From Lathyrus oleraceus (Eukaryota; Streptophyta; Magnoliopsida; Fabales; Fabaceae), in contig NC_066585.1 in the NCBI RefSeq assembly GCF_024323335.1, forward strand, positions 184,034,294 through 184,098,293: DNA of 64,000 bases, given 5' to 3'. Below, one piece after another: positions 12,809 through 24,987 of this stretch (its first letter is position 1; every line of letters starts with the position of its first letter). Under the pieces are notes generated by a model that saw nothing but the letters and a program-made list of their open reading frames with translations, was not told the origin of the DNA and searched no databases. The position numbers and the translations under genes are program-made.

Positions 12809-13271
12809 CTAAACACGCATAATACGATCATTTGGATTTTGAGGTAGGGCAGTACGCAGTGGAAAAAAAGTTTCCAAAAAACTGTATTGTGTCAGATCAA
12901 CATACACTCGATCATACGTACATGCTATTAGGTAACCCATTTCAGGGAAGTGCATCTTGTTTCCTAATATTAAGAGAGCACATCTTATGGTATAAGAGCT
13001 CGTTAGTGTACTCAACTTCGGGAACCGGATCCTCGGCTGAAGAGGAGGAAGCAACCATGTCTCTATGCTTGAAAATACTGTCCTTGTCCTTGAAAATACG
13101 CATATTCTTGTTGGCTTCCCCAACATTGATTTCACACTCTTTAGATGTCATCTCCTTCCTTGGTTCTTTTTTCAAGCTAATTCCACAATGTTCTAAAATT
13201 TTAGTAACCAACCTAGCATACGAAATACCACCACTAAGCCCTTTTTGATGAAGCATGTGAAACATAATCAC
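12809..13271 (-). pseudogene. Possible ORF2/env-like fragment of copia A
   Basis: The minus strand has an open frame from 13271 to 12942 and a second frame from 13135 to 12809, which together look like one shifted coding region. The translation contains an ARLVTKILEHCGI block followed by charged stretches, resembling the C-terminal half of the extra ORF (env-like / plant-transposon-protein family) that follows pol in SIRE-type elements. Its position downstream of RNase H fits. The resemblance is weak and its 3' end is cut by the rearranged junction, so the call is tentative. Confidence 0.4.
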
Positions 13272-13773
13272 ATAAGCCCAATTGACCTTAATACGATTCT
13301 TGATAGCAATTAAAGGCCATTAAAAGCACTTAAAAAGTGATTTTAAAAAGTGATTTTTTGACTGATCTAATCGGTTACACCTTTTGGTTAACCGATTACC
13401 TCCATGCGTTGGACAAAAAATTTAAAAGGAGAATTGAATTTTTTTGAAGTGGTAACCGGTAACACCATTTGGTTAACCAGTTACATTCAACAAAATTTTG
13501 AAAAATACTTAAAATAATGGTTACATAACAAGAAAATAAACATATAAAAAGCAACAACAAGATTTATAACCAACAAAAGACATATAAACACACCATAAAT
13601 ACATAATAGATACTTAAGAAACATATTAGAAAGTGGAATTCACACATGTAATTATGAATAAATTTGAAAAATCATGTAAGATAGCATGTACCTTAATTCA
13701 TGAAAGTGATTTGATGCTCTTAAAAATGATTGTAGACAAGTATTTGAATAACAAACTATACATCATGCTCATC
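13272..13773 (-). other. Region between RNase H and ORF2 in copia A, with two inverted repeats
   Basis: No coding frame is visible. The interval carries two related inverted repeats. The first, 13368-13398, has perfect 10-bp arms TAATCGGTTA and TAACCGATTA around CACCTTTTGGT. The second, 13452-13484, has outer arms GTAAC and GTTAC with inner GGT/ACC pairing. The rest is AT-rich. Confidence 0.6.
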
Positions 13774-16700
13774 CTATATGCCTAGTTCTCTTCGAATCTT
13801 GAAGAAAGATTCATTTGCAAGCGGTTTTATGAAAATGTCCGCTAATTGGTTATGCGTATCCACGAACGATACTTCAAAATCACCCTTAAGAACATGATCA
13901 CAGAGAAAGTGATATCGAATGTCTATGTGTTTGGTTATTAAGTGCATGACTTGATTTTTTATTATGTTTATAGCACTAGTGTTGTCACATTTCAACAGAG
14001 TGCATCCAAGTTTTAAATAGTAGTCACTAAGTTGTTTCTTTAACCAAAGGATTTATGCACAACAACTTCCTATTGTAATGCATTCTGCTTCAGCTATACT
14101 AAGAGCCACACATGCTTGCTTTTTGTAGGACCACGATACAAGAGCGTTTCCAAAAATATGACATGTACCGCTGATGCTTTTTCGGTCAGTTTTACATCCT
14201 ACATAATCTGAGTTAGAATAATCAATCAAATTACATACACTACCTTTTGGATAACATAAACTGATGTTTGTTGTTCCTTTAAGATACTTCATGATTCACT
14301 TCACGGAGGCAACATGTGATTCACTTGGATTTGCTTAAAATCGAGCACAAAGACAAACACTAAACATAACGTCAAGACGACTTGCCGTCAAATATTACAA
14401 TGAACCAATCATACCTCGATACTTTGTAATATTAATTGAAACACCATATTCATCTTGATCTACATATGTTCCGGAGCCCATTGAGTAGCCATTGCTTTGC
14501 AATTGTCCATATCAAATCTTTTCAACAATTATTTGCAATACTTGAATTGGTTGATGAAGATGCCATTCTTTAATTGTTTAATTTGTAGTCCAAGAAAATA
14601 GTTCATCTTACCCACCATAGACGTCTCGAATTCTTCTTGCATCATCAATGAAAGTTCTTCACATAGATCTTTGTTTGTTGATCCAAATATGATGTCGTCA
14701 AGATAAACTTGAACCAATAAAGTATGACCTTTGATTTTCTTAATAAAAAGGGTTTTATCAACTTTACCTTTATCATATCCTCTTTCACATAGAAAGTTTC
14801 TAAGTCTATCATACAATGCTATTGGTGCTTGCTTTAAGCCATAAAGAGCTTTCTTCAACTTGAAGACATGTGAAGTATTCTTGAAGTCTTCAAAACCGGA
14901 AGGTTGTTTGACATAGACCTCCTCATTGATGTACCCATTCAAGAAGGAACTCTTGAAGTCCATTTGGAAAACATGAAAGTTTAATGAACAAGCATAAGTA
15001 AGTAGTGAACGAATAACTTCTAACCTTGCAACCATAGCGAATGTTTCTTCAAAGTCGGCTCCTTCTTCTTGATTATATCCTTGAGCCACCAATCTTGCTT
15101 TATTTTGAACAATTATACCATTATCATCAAGCTTGTTCTTAAACACCCATATGGTACCTATGATGTATTTATCACTTGGCCTCAGAACAAGTTCCTAAAC
15201 TTGATTTATTTCGAATTGATTTAATTCCTCATATATAGCAATTATCGATTGATCATCTACTAAGGCTTCATCAATCTTTGAGGGTTCTATTTGAGAAACA
15301 AATTCCATATTCAAGCAAGCATCTTTGAGATTTAGCCTTGTTGAAACTCCTTTGCTTATGTCACCAATTACTTTGTCAATTGGATGATCATGATGGGTTC
15401 TCCATTCTTGAGGAAGGTAACTTTGATTTTCTTCTTGTTGTAACACTTCTTTTTGGTGCTCCAATTGATTAACATTGTTATCTCTGGCAACTTCTTCTGA
15501 AGGCATTTCTAAAACATCATCATCATCACAAACAACTATGTCCTCCTTATAGGTGTTAGATTCATCAAATGAAACATGCATAAATTCTTTAATCGTTAGA
15601 GTTCTTTTATTATAAATTCTATAAGCTTTACTAGTGGGAGAATAACCTAGAAATATACCTTCGTCGGATTTCTCGTCAAACTTACCGAGATTGTCTTTGT
15701 CATTATTGAGGATAAAGCACTTCCATCCAAAGATATGAAAGCGAGCAATGTTTGGCTTTCTTCCTTTGAAGAGTTCATATGGGGTCTTTTTTAATATTAG
15801 TCTTATAACAACCCGATTACTTACATAACAAGTCGTGCTTACTGCATCCATCCAAAAATATTTTGGTAGACATGAATCACTAAGCATTGTACTTGTAAGT
15901 TCTACTACAGACCAATTCTTTCTTTCCACCACTTCATTTTGTTGTGGAGTCCTTGGTTCTAAAAAATTGTGAAAGATCCCATGTTTTTCACAAAACTATT
16001 CAAATGATGCATTTTGGAACTCTCCACCATGATCGGTTCTTATGGAGGCAATTTTTAGTGATGTCTCATTTTGTACTTGCTTTGCATACCTCTTGAACGC
16101 CTTGAATGCATCACTTTTCTGCACTAAAAAGAATGTCCAAGAATATCTAGAAAAATCATTAACAATAACTAAAGCATATACATTATCTCTGAAGCTTCTT
16201 GTTCTTGATGGACCAAACAAGTTCATATGCAACAATTATAGTGATCTTGAAGTAGACATCACATTCTTAGGTTTGAAAGTTTATTTGGTTTGTTTTCCCT
16301 TTTGACAAGCATCACATAATTTATCTTTGACAAACTTTATCTTAGGTAAACAATAACAAGGTCATGTTTGACTAGTTTTTTCAAATGTTCCATATGAATA
16401 TGAGCAACTCTCTTATGCCATAGCCATGAGTCATTTTTTTACCATGAGACATTTTACTTTCAAAGATAAATTATCTCAGGAAATCATAAAAATATTATTA
16501 AATCGTTTACCTTTGAGTTTTACCTACTGAGTGGCTTCATCTTCAATCAAGCATTCATCCTTGGTGAACTTGATCTTAAAGATATTGCCACAAAGTTGAC
16601 TTATAGTTAGAAGATTGTGTTTTAGTCCTTCAACATAAAGAACATATTCAATGGATATGAAAGGTGGTGCTCCAACTTTGCCTATGCCAAGAATTTTTAT

Positions 16701-17046
16701 TTTGTTTTTATCTCCATAAGTGACATATCCATTGGATTTAAGCCCTATATTTGAAAATTTGTTGATATCTCCCGTTATATACTTAGAACAACCACTATCG
16801 AGATACCATAGATTTTTAGTGGTTTTCAAGTATAACTACAAAACAAATTATTCATTCATAATTAGTTCTTTTCTTGACCCACACATAATGCCCACTCGCG
16901 ACACTAAAGTTCCTTACGTAGCAAGCATTAGGTGTGTGACCAATTATACCATAATAGAAATAAATAGGAACTAAATTACTTCTATATCTAGGAACATAAG
17001 ATTTTTTTCTTAATAAATCTTTTCCTTTTAGGATAATGATGAACAT
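13774..17046 (-). pseudogene. Copia A pol remnant: protease, integrase, RT, RNase H
   Basis: In coding order on the minus strand: a second zinc-finger-like motif at about 17000-16930 in which both leading Cys are Tyr (YFYYGIIGHTPNAC); protease with intact LDSG at about 16808; integrase core at 16235-15996 and 15932-15195; RT at 15146-14529 with YLDDIIFGS; RNase H at 14292-14053 and 13995-13774. The first integrase catalytic Asp, expected in HxDLFGP, is Asn here (HMNLFGP); the second (RTDHGGEF) and the Glu (VERKN) remain. Frames are broken by several stops, but long runs stay open (245 and 205 codons), so decay is moderate. The polyprotein acts in reverse transcription and integration within virus-like particles. 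Confidence 0.88.
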
Positions 17047-18559
17047 TGTTTGTTTTGTTCACTTTTTCTTTATTGGAATGATCACTAGCCTTAACAAACA
17101 TGGTTTTACTAGAATTTGGTTTATTAAATTTAGAATAAACAAGTCCCCTTTTATCATTTGAGTATCTTTGTTGACTAAATACACCATCCAATCTAATTTG
17201 TCCTTTTTCATATCTTTCAACAACTCTTTTCAATTGAACAATTTGGGAAGAAAGTGACTCACACTCTTTGCATACAAAATTCTGTTTTTATTCTTTAACA
17301 AAGTATTATTTTAAAACTTTAAAATCTTTTTCCATGGTGTCAATCTTTTCTTCAAGAGATAAAATTTGTTTCTTTTGTTTTGACACCGTTTTATATAAAA
17401 TTTTGCATTCATTGAGTAGTTCATATATAACACCTTGTGCATCATTATCATAAAGGGAATAATCATTACTAATTTCTTCATCTTCATCATCAGAATGGTT
17501 GATACCATCAAAACAAGATTTGTACATTCTTCACTTTCTGAGTCGGATACTGAGCTTATTTCATTATCTTTCCGTGCAATGTAGGCTCTTTTGGATTTTG
17601 ACTATTTTCTACTTTTGAAGTCGTTCTTCTTGGTGAGTTTTGGACAATTCGTATTTATGTGTCATTGCTTTCCATATTCATAGCAAGTGACATTTGGTGT
17701 TGAAGTGGAAGCATCCTTTTTCCTGAAAAATTTCTTTCTTTTTGCATAATTCAAAGATTTTTCATTATTACCAAGTCTTTTTTACAAGGAGCATAAAATT
17801 TTCATCTTCTTCTGGAGCATCATCTTCTTGTTCTTCTTTTGTGTCAACTTTCAAAGCAATGCCTTTGGATTTATTCTCTTGATTCTCATGCTTTTCAAGT
17901 CTTCCAAGTTCAAGTTTATGCTCTTGAAGTTTTCTGAACAAGGATGCAGATCTCATGGTAGAAAGACTTTTCTTTTATGATATTGTTGTCACCCTTGGTT
18001 TCCATTCCCTGGTTAAAGACCTAAGCACTTTAAGATTAAGATCATCATTATTAAAATTCTTACCAAGAGAAATCAAGTGATTTGTCAAGTGTACAAATAT
18101 CCTTTACAACACGATGATAGATTCTTTTGGTTGCATTCTAAACATCGCGTATTCTTGACTTAAAGTATTCAATCTATATCTCTTTAATTCAGTGGTTCCT
18201 TCATGAGTTTCTACCAATGTATCCCATATTTTATTTTCTATTTTACATTGAGAAACACGAAATAATTCATTCATGCTAAGTACACTTTGAAGTGTGTTGA
18301 TTACTTTCTTATTGCAAAGGAATTTTTTCTTATCATCTTCATCCCATAAACTCTTAATTTTTGGTGTCCTAACCCCAATGACAACACTTATAGGAACAAA
18401 CAGACCATTCTCTACATCATCCCATATTTATTCTCCTTGTGCTTCCAAATGAGCCTTCATGTGAATTTTCCAAAAATCAAAATATTCACCAAAAAGTAGT
18501 GGATGTTTATTGCTACTGCCACAATCTTTGAAAATAGGATTTGCACTTGCGGAATCCAT
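17047..18559 (-). pseudogene. Copia A gag remnant
   Basis: The start is the ATG at 18559-18557 followed by MDSASANPIFKD, typical of SIRE-type gag. The frame continues through a WKIHMKAHLE block (UBN2/gag-like domain) to an acidic lysine-rich part at 17956-17768. A CCHC knuckle at about 17690 has its second Cys changed to Tyr and a stop inside (CYEYGKQ then TGA). Downstream is a coiled-coil segment (17527-17306) rich in K, E and L. Stops at about 18430, 18110 and elsewhere and at least one frameshift make it non-functional. Gag forms the particle and binds RNA. Confidence 0.8.
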
Positions 18560-18580
18560 TCTGGATCTTTAAGAACATGT

Positions 18581-19186
18581 TGTTAGAACAAGATTTGGTT
18601 TTGCATCCATACTTTAAGTTTTGATGATAATAATGTTGTATTTGTGTGAGAATAATTCTGGTACCCTAATAATTTGTTATTGTGTAGCTTTAATAGTCAG
18701 TTTTGATTCTGAGTATATGACGTGCAACATCGTCAGTTTCTGAACATTGTGTTCCAAATTTCGCTTCTATGCTAATCATGAGAAGTTATGAAAGATATCA
18801 AGTTGCTGCTATAATGTTCTTTCTACTTCTGTGCTTATTCACTACTAAGAAGTTTCTGAAGAGATGCTAGGTTGCTGCTGCAATGTTATCTTCATTTTTG
18901 CTTCTAGACGTGACTCTGATTATCAAGCTTCTGAAGGATGGAAAGCTTCTGAAGTTTTGTTACTTAGATTAAGATTATGAAGATATCAAGCCTGACTGTA
19001 GACTATGAAGACTCTGAAGATTATGAAGATACTGAAGATCCCAAGCCAAACTGTTGACGTTGTCAAGGTTTTGACTGAAGATTCTGAATCCAGCTTTATC
19101 TTTCTTCATTTCATGCTTCATCAACTTTCATCTTCCGCCAATGAACTATAAAATAAGATCACACGGGTACACAATCAAATAGTACA
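18581..19186 (+). repeat. 5' LTR of copia B, first part
   Basis: The LTR starts TGTTAGAACAAG at 18581 and contains the serially repeated TTCTGAAG / GAAGATTCTGAAG-type blocks typical of U3 in Maximus-like legume copia LTRs. The sequence is cut at 19186 by Ogre C and continues at 50938. Total LTR length is about 1,342 bp (606 + 736). Confidence 0.75.
19182..19186. other. Left target-site duplication of Ogre C (GTACA)
   Basis: GTACA directly precedes the TGTAAG start of the 5' LTR and recurs directly after the CA end of the 3' LTR (50933-50937). A matched 5-bp duplication proves one insertion event into copia B. Confidence 0.92.
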
Positions 19187-22100
19187 TGTAAGACCCTAAT
19201 TTTGACCCTAACATCATTCATGGCATCACATTGGCTCATTGCGTTTTGCCTTAAGGATCATAGCATCTTGGCTCCTTACCCTAGGGTTGGGAATTGTGTG
19301 AGTGGTTTGAGACCACCAATCATGCTTTAATTGTATATTATTGCTTTTCTTATTTTGTGTACTAACCAAAAGCACAAAAATATGTCACTAACATCTTTTG
19401 TTTTGAAGCTCAAGCAATTATGAGATCCAAGGCTCCTAGGAGGCCCCTATGCTCAATGAAATGGCCAGATGAAGATGAAAGAAAGCATGAAAATGGTCCC
19501 CAAAGCTCTCAATCATCATATATGTCTCCCAAGTATCTCAATTTGTCAATTTGATCAAGATAAGCCAAAGGGCTTGAGGATTGTTTCCCAAGGATACCCT
19601 AATTCAGTTGTGCATTAATTGTGCCTTGCTCATGAAGCAACCTCAACCTATGATAAAATTCAATCAAAGTAAGTTCTTTAATTAATTATTTTATGCATAT
19701 ATGAGGCCCCTCAATCATTCATTCATCAGGATTTGAAGTTTGGACTTGAGAAGTTGACCAGTCAAGTCATTTGACTAAATTGAAATCCACAGAGACCTAA
19801 CTTTTGATGTGTTTGTCAAATGATGATGACCCCAAGAGAAAAAATGTTATTAAGAACAATATGAAATACTTTCATGTTTATAAAAAATCCATTTGAAACT
19901 TGGAAGGTCATCATTCATTTCAAAACATTATAGGTTATTTTGACTGAAACCCTAATTTTGGGTCAACTTCCCAAGGACCTAACTCCTTCATTTTTTATGA
20001 TTTTGAGGTGAGACTAATTGAATTGGAAAGTTTGAGATGTATAATTAAATTTTTATGTTGGACAAAATTTCATAATCCTAAAATGAACACATGTGATAAT
20101 ACATAACATTAAAGGTCACTTTGGACCAAAGCCATTGAATCTTGAAAAGTCTAACTTCAAGTTCCCATAACTTCCTCATTAAAAATCCAAATGATGCAAA
20201 CTTTAAGTCCAAATTTATTGTCTTGAAAATATATACAACTTTTATTTTGGAGGCTTTTCCATTTGAGGCATGTACCATTGAAACAGAAGGGCTTGAAGTT
20301 GGTCACTTTTGGCAAATTTTTCAAAGACATGTTTTGTACATCAAACTTCATGGCCAGTTTTCATAAATTTCCAAACACCAAATGGATTTTTGTTCAACAT
20401 ATCTTTTTTTCCTTATGTCAAGATCTTTCCAACCATTACTCACATTCCTATGTTTGGATTTGTTATGTATGACTTTCGAATAAGGGAACATTTAGGCCAA
20501 AATATGAAATTCACATGAAACCTTCATGCACAAGCAATTGTCATTCAATATGCACGTCCAAACCTTCTCCAAATCACTTCAACTTGCAATTCCAATTCGT
20601 TTTGGGCCTCACATGCGCCTGTACAGGCCCATGCATGGAGGACCCAATGATCATGCACACGAGTTTCATTCACTCTCCTTGCAGCTTCAACTATAAATAG
20701 ATGCATTGCTTCATTCAATTCTCAACCTGAAGGTGCCTAAAACTCTGCTGGAATTGAATCCCAACCTCACGCCAAAGGAATTTCGCATTTTCATTTCACT
20801 TTTTCAAGTTTGATTTTCAACAACATCAGTTGATCTTTAATACTAACTCCTAAGCCTTGCACTCATACCATACCTCAAGATCAAGCTGCAAGCAAGAGAT
20901 TGGTTGGATTGTGCTCATCAAAGTTGCACTTCAAAGGTTTACATCTCAACTATTTTGCTTCGAATCTCATCATATATTGTGTTTTGCTTGAGTTTTCTTG
21001 GTTTTCTGAAGTCCTCGTGTGAGAGGCAAGCCAATGGTGGCTTTAATTTCATGAATTGATGAACTGCAGATTGAACACCTGAATTTTCCATCTCAAATTT
21101 CTCCTTCCATAGGGATCTTGAGTGTAATCCAAGGTTACAGGGGTGATGTACATCACCCCAACTTTAATTTGATATAAGGCACGTGTGGTTTGGTTGAGGT
21201 TGCAAAACCTGCAACTGGTGGTCGGTTTCTGTTGGCTCACCGGAGAAGATGGTGGTTTTCACCACCGTCCCTACGTGGCATCTCTTTGGCCCTTGGATCC
21301 AATTGCCATGATCTAATCTGAACCTTTGCCTTGTTTGACCTTTTTTAAATGTTTTGGAACGCGTTTGACTAATGTACATGGTGAGCGCATGTATCTGAGC
21401 CACATGATGGTCCACGTCAATTAATGAGGTTGGATCATGCGCTCCAGATTTTTTTCTCTTTCTATAATTTCTGTTTTATTTTCTTTAAATCCATTTATTT
21501 TCAAAAATTCATAACTCCTTTATTTGGAATCACAAAAATATGGGACCAATTGCAAAAAATTTCTTTTAAAATCTAGTTTCATAATCTGATTTTTAATTAC
21601 TTTTGGGATTCCAATTAATATTTTTTGTGAATTATTTTGTCTTTAATTATTTTTAATTCATTTTAAATACTTGTAGATGTTCAAAAATGCCAAAAATATT
21701 TTCTTAATACATGTGGATCATGATAAGTCTATGAAAAATATTCTCATCAATTTCTTAATTGATTTGACATTTATTAGAGATTTTAGTCCATTTGTGTTAT
21801 TTTTCTTCATTTTTAATTGTTTAAAAATAGTTTCTGTTTTCAAAAAATGTTGAGAAAATTTGTCAAACCTTGTTTGACCATGTTAGACTTATGATGATCC
21901 AATTGGACTTATCCAAGTTGATTTGAATTGGATTTGAAGTTTGACCTTACTTTGTCCATTTTATTTTATGTATTATTTTAATTCCAAAAAATACCAAAAA
22001 TATGTTTGACCTTTCTTGACTTCTAATCTTCATTTCACTTCTGTTTACCATTGATTGATGTTGATTCTGTTCACATTTGATCATTATATTTTGGTTATGT

Positions 22101-24052
22101 CATTTAAATTTTCATTTTGTACATTTCATCTTCATCTTCTATCTTCTTCTTTTTCTTTTGACCAATGAGTTAATGATTTGTGGTTAGCCTTGACATATGA
22201 GAGGCTTAACCTTCTTTGATCCAAATAAAATTTAACTTGATCAAAGATCAAGTGAATTGCTTTGTGTCCAAGATAGGTTGCTTCTTGTTCAAGCAAAAAA
22301 CCTAAAACCCATACAAGGTCACTTTTCTTTTCTTTTGGCATGGCAAGTTGTAGGAGCTTGGCTTACTAGTCATGATCTCTAAATTGTGTTTATTTGCCTA
22401 TAGTTTTATTGACCGACCTCAGATAGGTGTGACTACTATATTAGTCCACTTACGATTGCTTAACATAGCGCTAAATTGTCTTATGGCACACTAACACTAA
22501 CTACTAATTACTAACTTTTAATTCAAGCATTTAATTCTTGAAATTTACTTTAATGCAATTTAATTCTTGTTCATTTATTCATATTGTCTTTTCCCTTTGC
22601 TCATTTGAGCTCATGTTTATGTTTATGCCATTTGCCTTTTGCTCACTTGAGCACATTATTGTGTAAATATATTATTGCATTGTGCTTGTTTTGTCTTTGT
22701 TTGTGTGAACCCAATGCAAAAAGGAGAAAGGACTTAGAGTTAGGACCTCACCTATGCTTAATGGAGTGTCAAGAGCAACTAAGCCTCATGCCTTTAGAAT
22801 TCTAAAATTGATTGAAGAGCAACTTGGGATCATGCCTTTAGAATGCTTAATCTTGAAGTTGACTTGAAAGGACCCCCTAATCTAAACTCTCTTTGTCCTT
22901 TCCTCTGATTGCATTGTGAACTTTTTGATTGTTTGTTCTTGTGTGATAGGGATTCCAAACTTGAGCTAGTTAGAAGGACCATTGTCATGAGCATCCAAGT
23001 TAAAAGACAAGCCAAATGAAGATCCTAGGAGCTTGATTGAATATTTGTTTGATTGCTTGAGTTAATTGCTAAGTCCAAAGGAAAGGAGCATCTTTAATCA
23101 TCTTTATGATCTCAAGAAAGGAACTCCAAGGGTTTTATTCGCTTCTCTCATCTTTGCATGTTTAGGACTAGCGCTTCTCTTCTTCCCTCCACTCTAACCC
23201 AAGCCAAACTTATTTTGTGCAAACATTGACATTGTCTTCAAATTAGAAACCTAGGCCATATGCCTTTGATTTTTCAAACTCTTTTCATTAATACTTATTT
23301 TAAATTGAATCTTAAGTCAACTTTGACTTCATTTTATGAATACTTCTAATTTGTAAATACAACTCACTCAAGTTTGCTTTTGTGGTTCCAATGACCACCC
23401 CTGTTAAAACCTTTTTCATAAACATTAACCATAGGTTTGAGTTATCATAGTGGTTGATGTAAACCTCACCTCATCCTTAGTGATTGGACTATAAGTCTTC
23501 CATACTTATTTTAGGGTGGATCCCTCACTAGTATGTTGAAGCTCTCCTCACATGGTGGATTGTTGGTTTAGGTTGAGTTTTCTCCCTTTGATAACAAAAA
23601 ACCTTAAGGTTTTTGATAAATCAATTCACCAACTTCTTTTGAGATTTTTACCCCAAACTACAAGGTTTTGATCCTACCTTTGTGATGGTACGTAGGCAAG
23701 GTTCATCCATTAAAACAACAAAATTGTAAATAATTTATATATTCTTTTCTCATCTCCCCAATCATGTTTGCACAAATATTTTCACAAATACAACCTACCA
23801 TACAACTTTGCAAAAAGGGCTCCCTTAGAGTACTAAGGATGTTTTGGGTGCTTAAAACCTTCCCATTGTATAACCAACCCCATTACCCAGATCTCTTACA
23901 TTTTTATTAGTTTTTGATTTGATAAAACTTCTCGGCTTTTGTTCGCTTTCTAACCTTTCCCTTGGATAAATAGAAATGCAGTGGAGACTCAAATTGTATG
24001 ATTTACTGTTGATTTAGTCAATAAATCTAAAGGTAACGAATACCCCGCTACA
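19187..24052 (+). repeat. 5' LTR of Ogre C
   Basis: The boundary is set by TG...CA ends, the target-site duplication on its left and the primer site on its right. It aligns along its whole length with 46067-50932. A TATAAATA box at 20692-20699 follows a GC-richer stretch and is conserved in the 3' LTR, so it is the likely promoter; U3 is then about 1.5 kb and R-U5 more than 3 kb. No ORF in it is conserved in frame between the two LTR copies in a way that suggests coding. Confidence 0.93.
20692..20699 (+). promoter_or_regulatory. TATA box of Ogre C 5' LTR
   Basis: TATAAATA occurs in the same context in both LTRs (here and at 47582-47589). Transcription of the element would begin about 30 bp downstream, near 20730 (inference). 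Confidence 0.65.
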
Positions 24053-24058
24053 AAAAAG

Positions 24059-24076
24059 TGGTGACTCTGCTGGGGA
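24059..24076 (+). other. Primer-binding site (tRNA-Arg type), Ogre C
   Basis: TGGTGACTCTGCTGGGGA lies six bases after the LTR end. It matches the site of element G (1346-1363) except at two positions, and the tRNA-Arg priming known for Ogre. Confidence 0.85.
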
Positions 24077-24987
24077 AGGAAAGACTACATTTCCCTAGTG
24101 GGTTTTGCCTACTTTTTGCCTTGTTGTATTGTATGTTTATATTTACTTGTGACATATTTTTGTGCAAATTTGGGATGACTGTATTGTTTGTAATGTATGA
24201 ATTGCTTGACATATATCAATTGCTGGTGTGCTTGGTGGTCTCTTGTGAGATGAGTTCTATAACCGAACTCTAGTGCACTTATGATAGGAGAATGGCATAG
24301 TCTTGTTGACTTGTATGGAGTTATTCCTTACCAAGTTGACTTGCAAGCCCATTTACTTGGTGGAGGTTTTGTTGGGATCAATAATGTCACACGAGCAGTC
24401 GTGGTTAGACATTACTCTTTCTAATATAAACCTAAGAAGCCAAGGACCTTAGATTACCTAGCCCATCATGGCCTATTTTAGGATGTAGTGCGAAGATCGT
24501 TGAAGTGTGAGATTTGATACGATTGTTACGCGATACTACACTCATAAGAGTCTCTCTTGAGAATATTTTTGGAACACGAGTAGTCGTTTATCCAATAATA
24601 TCTGAAAGATGAGATGATGACTATGGGAACCTCTTTTAGAACATGATCGTCAGATTTAACCATGGTACACTCCCTTTGAGTGGTTCTTAATCGAGACTCC
24701 ATGCTCGTGACTTGCAACAAACCCTTGATTCGTGGTTGATCCGTTCTCGTATATCCTTAATATCAATGGAACTTGGGTGTTGATAAGGTGTAAATCATAA
24801 TTCACCAAAATGGATGATTGATATTAAGGATGACTTGATCCATCCCGTGACCTTTGTGTGGTGTGACTTGCTTGATCCTTGAGTGTGATTGTTGCATCCA
24901 TGCATTCATGCATTCATTTGCATTTATATCATCAACTATGAGAAAATTTTCAAGGAACTTAAGAGGTCTATTTGCAAATTTTCAGAC
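24077..24987 (+). other. Leader (5' UTR) of Ogre C
   Basis: No coding frame is supported. Blocks are shared with the leader of G at 517-1345, which argues for a retained function such as packaging. The last part, 24890-24930, repeats CATGCATT-like units. Confidence 0.6.

Larger units (their letters stand above)
12806..18580 (-). mobile_element. Decayed SIRE/Maximus-type Ty1/copia retrotransposon A
   Basis: Read on the minus strand the order is gag (18559 to about 17050), protease, integrase, RT and RNase H (to 13774), then an ORF2-like fragment (13271-12809). Integrase before RT defines Ty1/copia, and the downstream extra ORF and coiled-coil gag fit the SIRE/Maximus lineage. Its 5' LTR and primer site are not adjacent: a plus-strand copia element (B) begins at 18581, only 21 bp upstream of the gag ATG. 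The remaining 5' end should lie beyond the right window edge. The 3' end is lost at the junction with LTR I. Confidence 0.85.
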
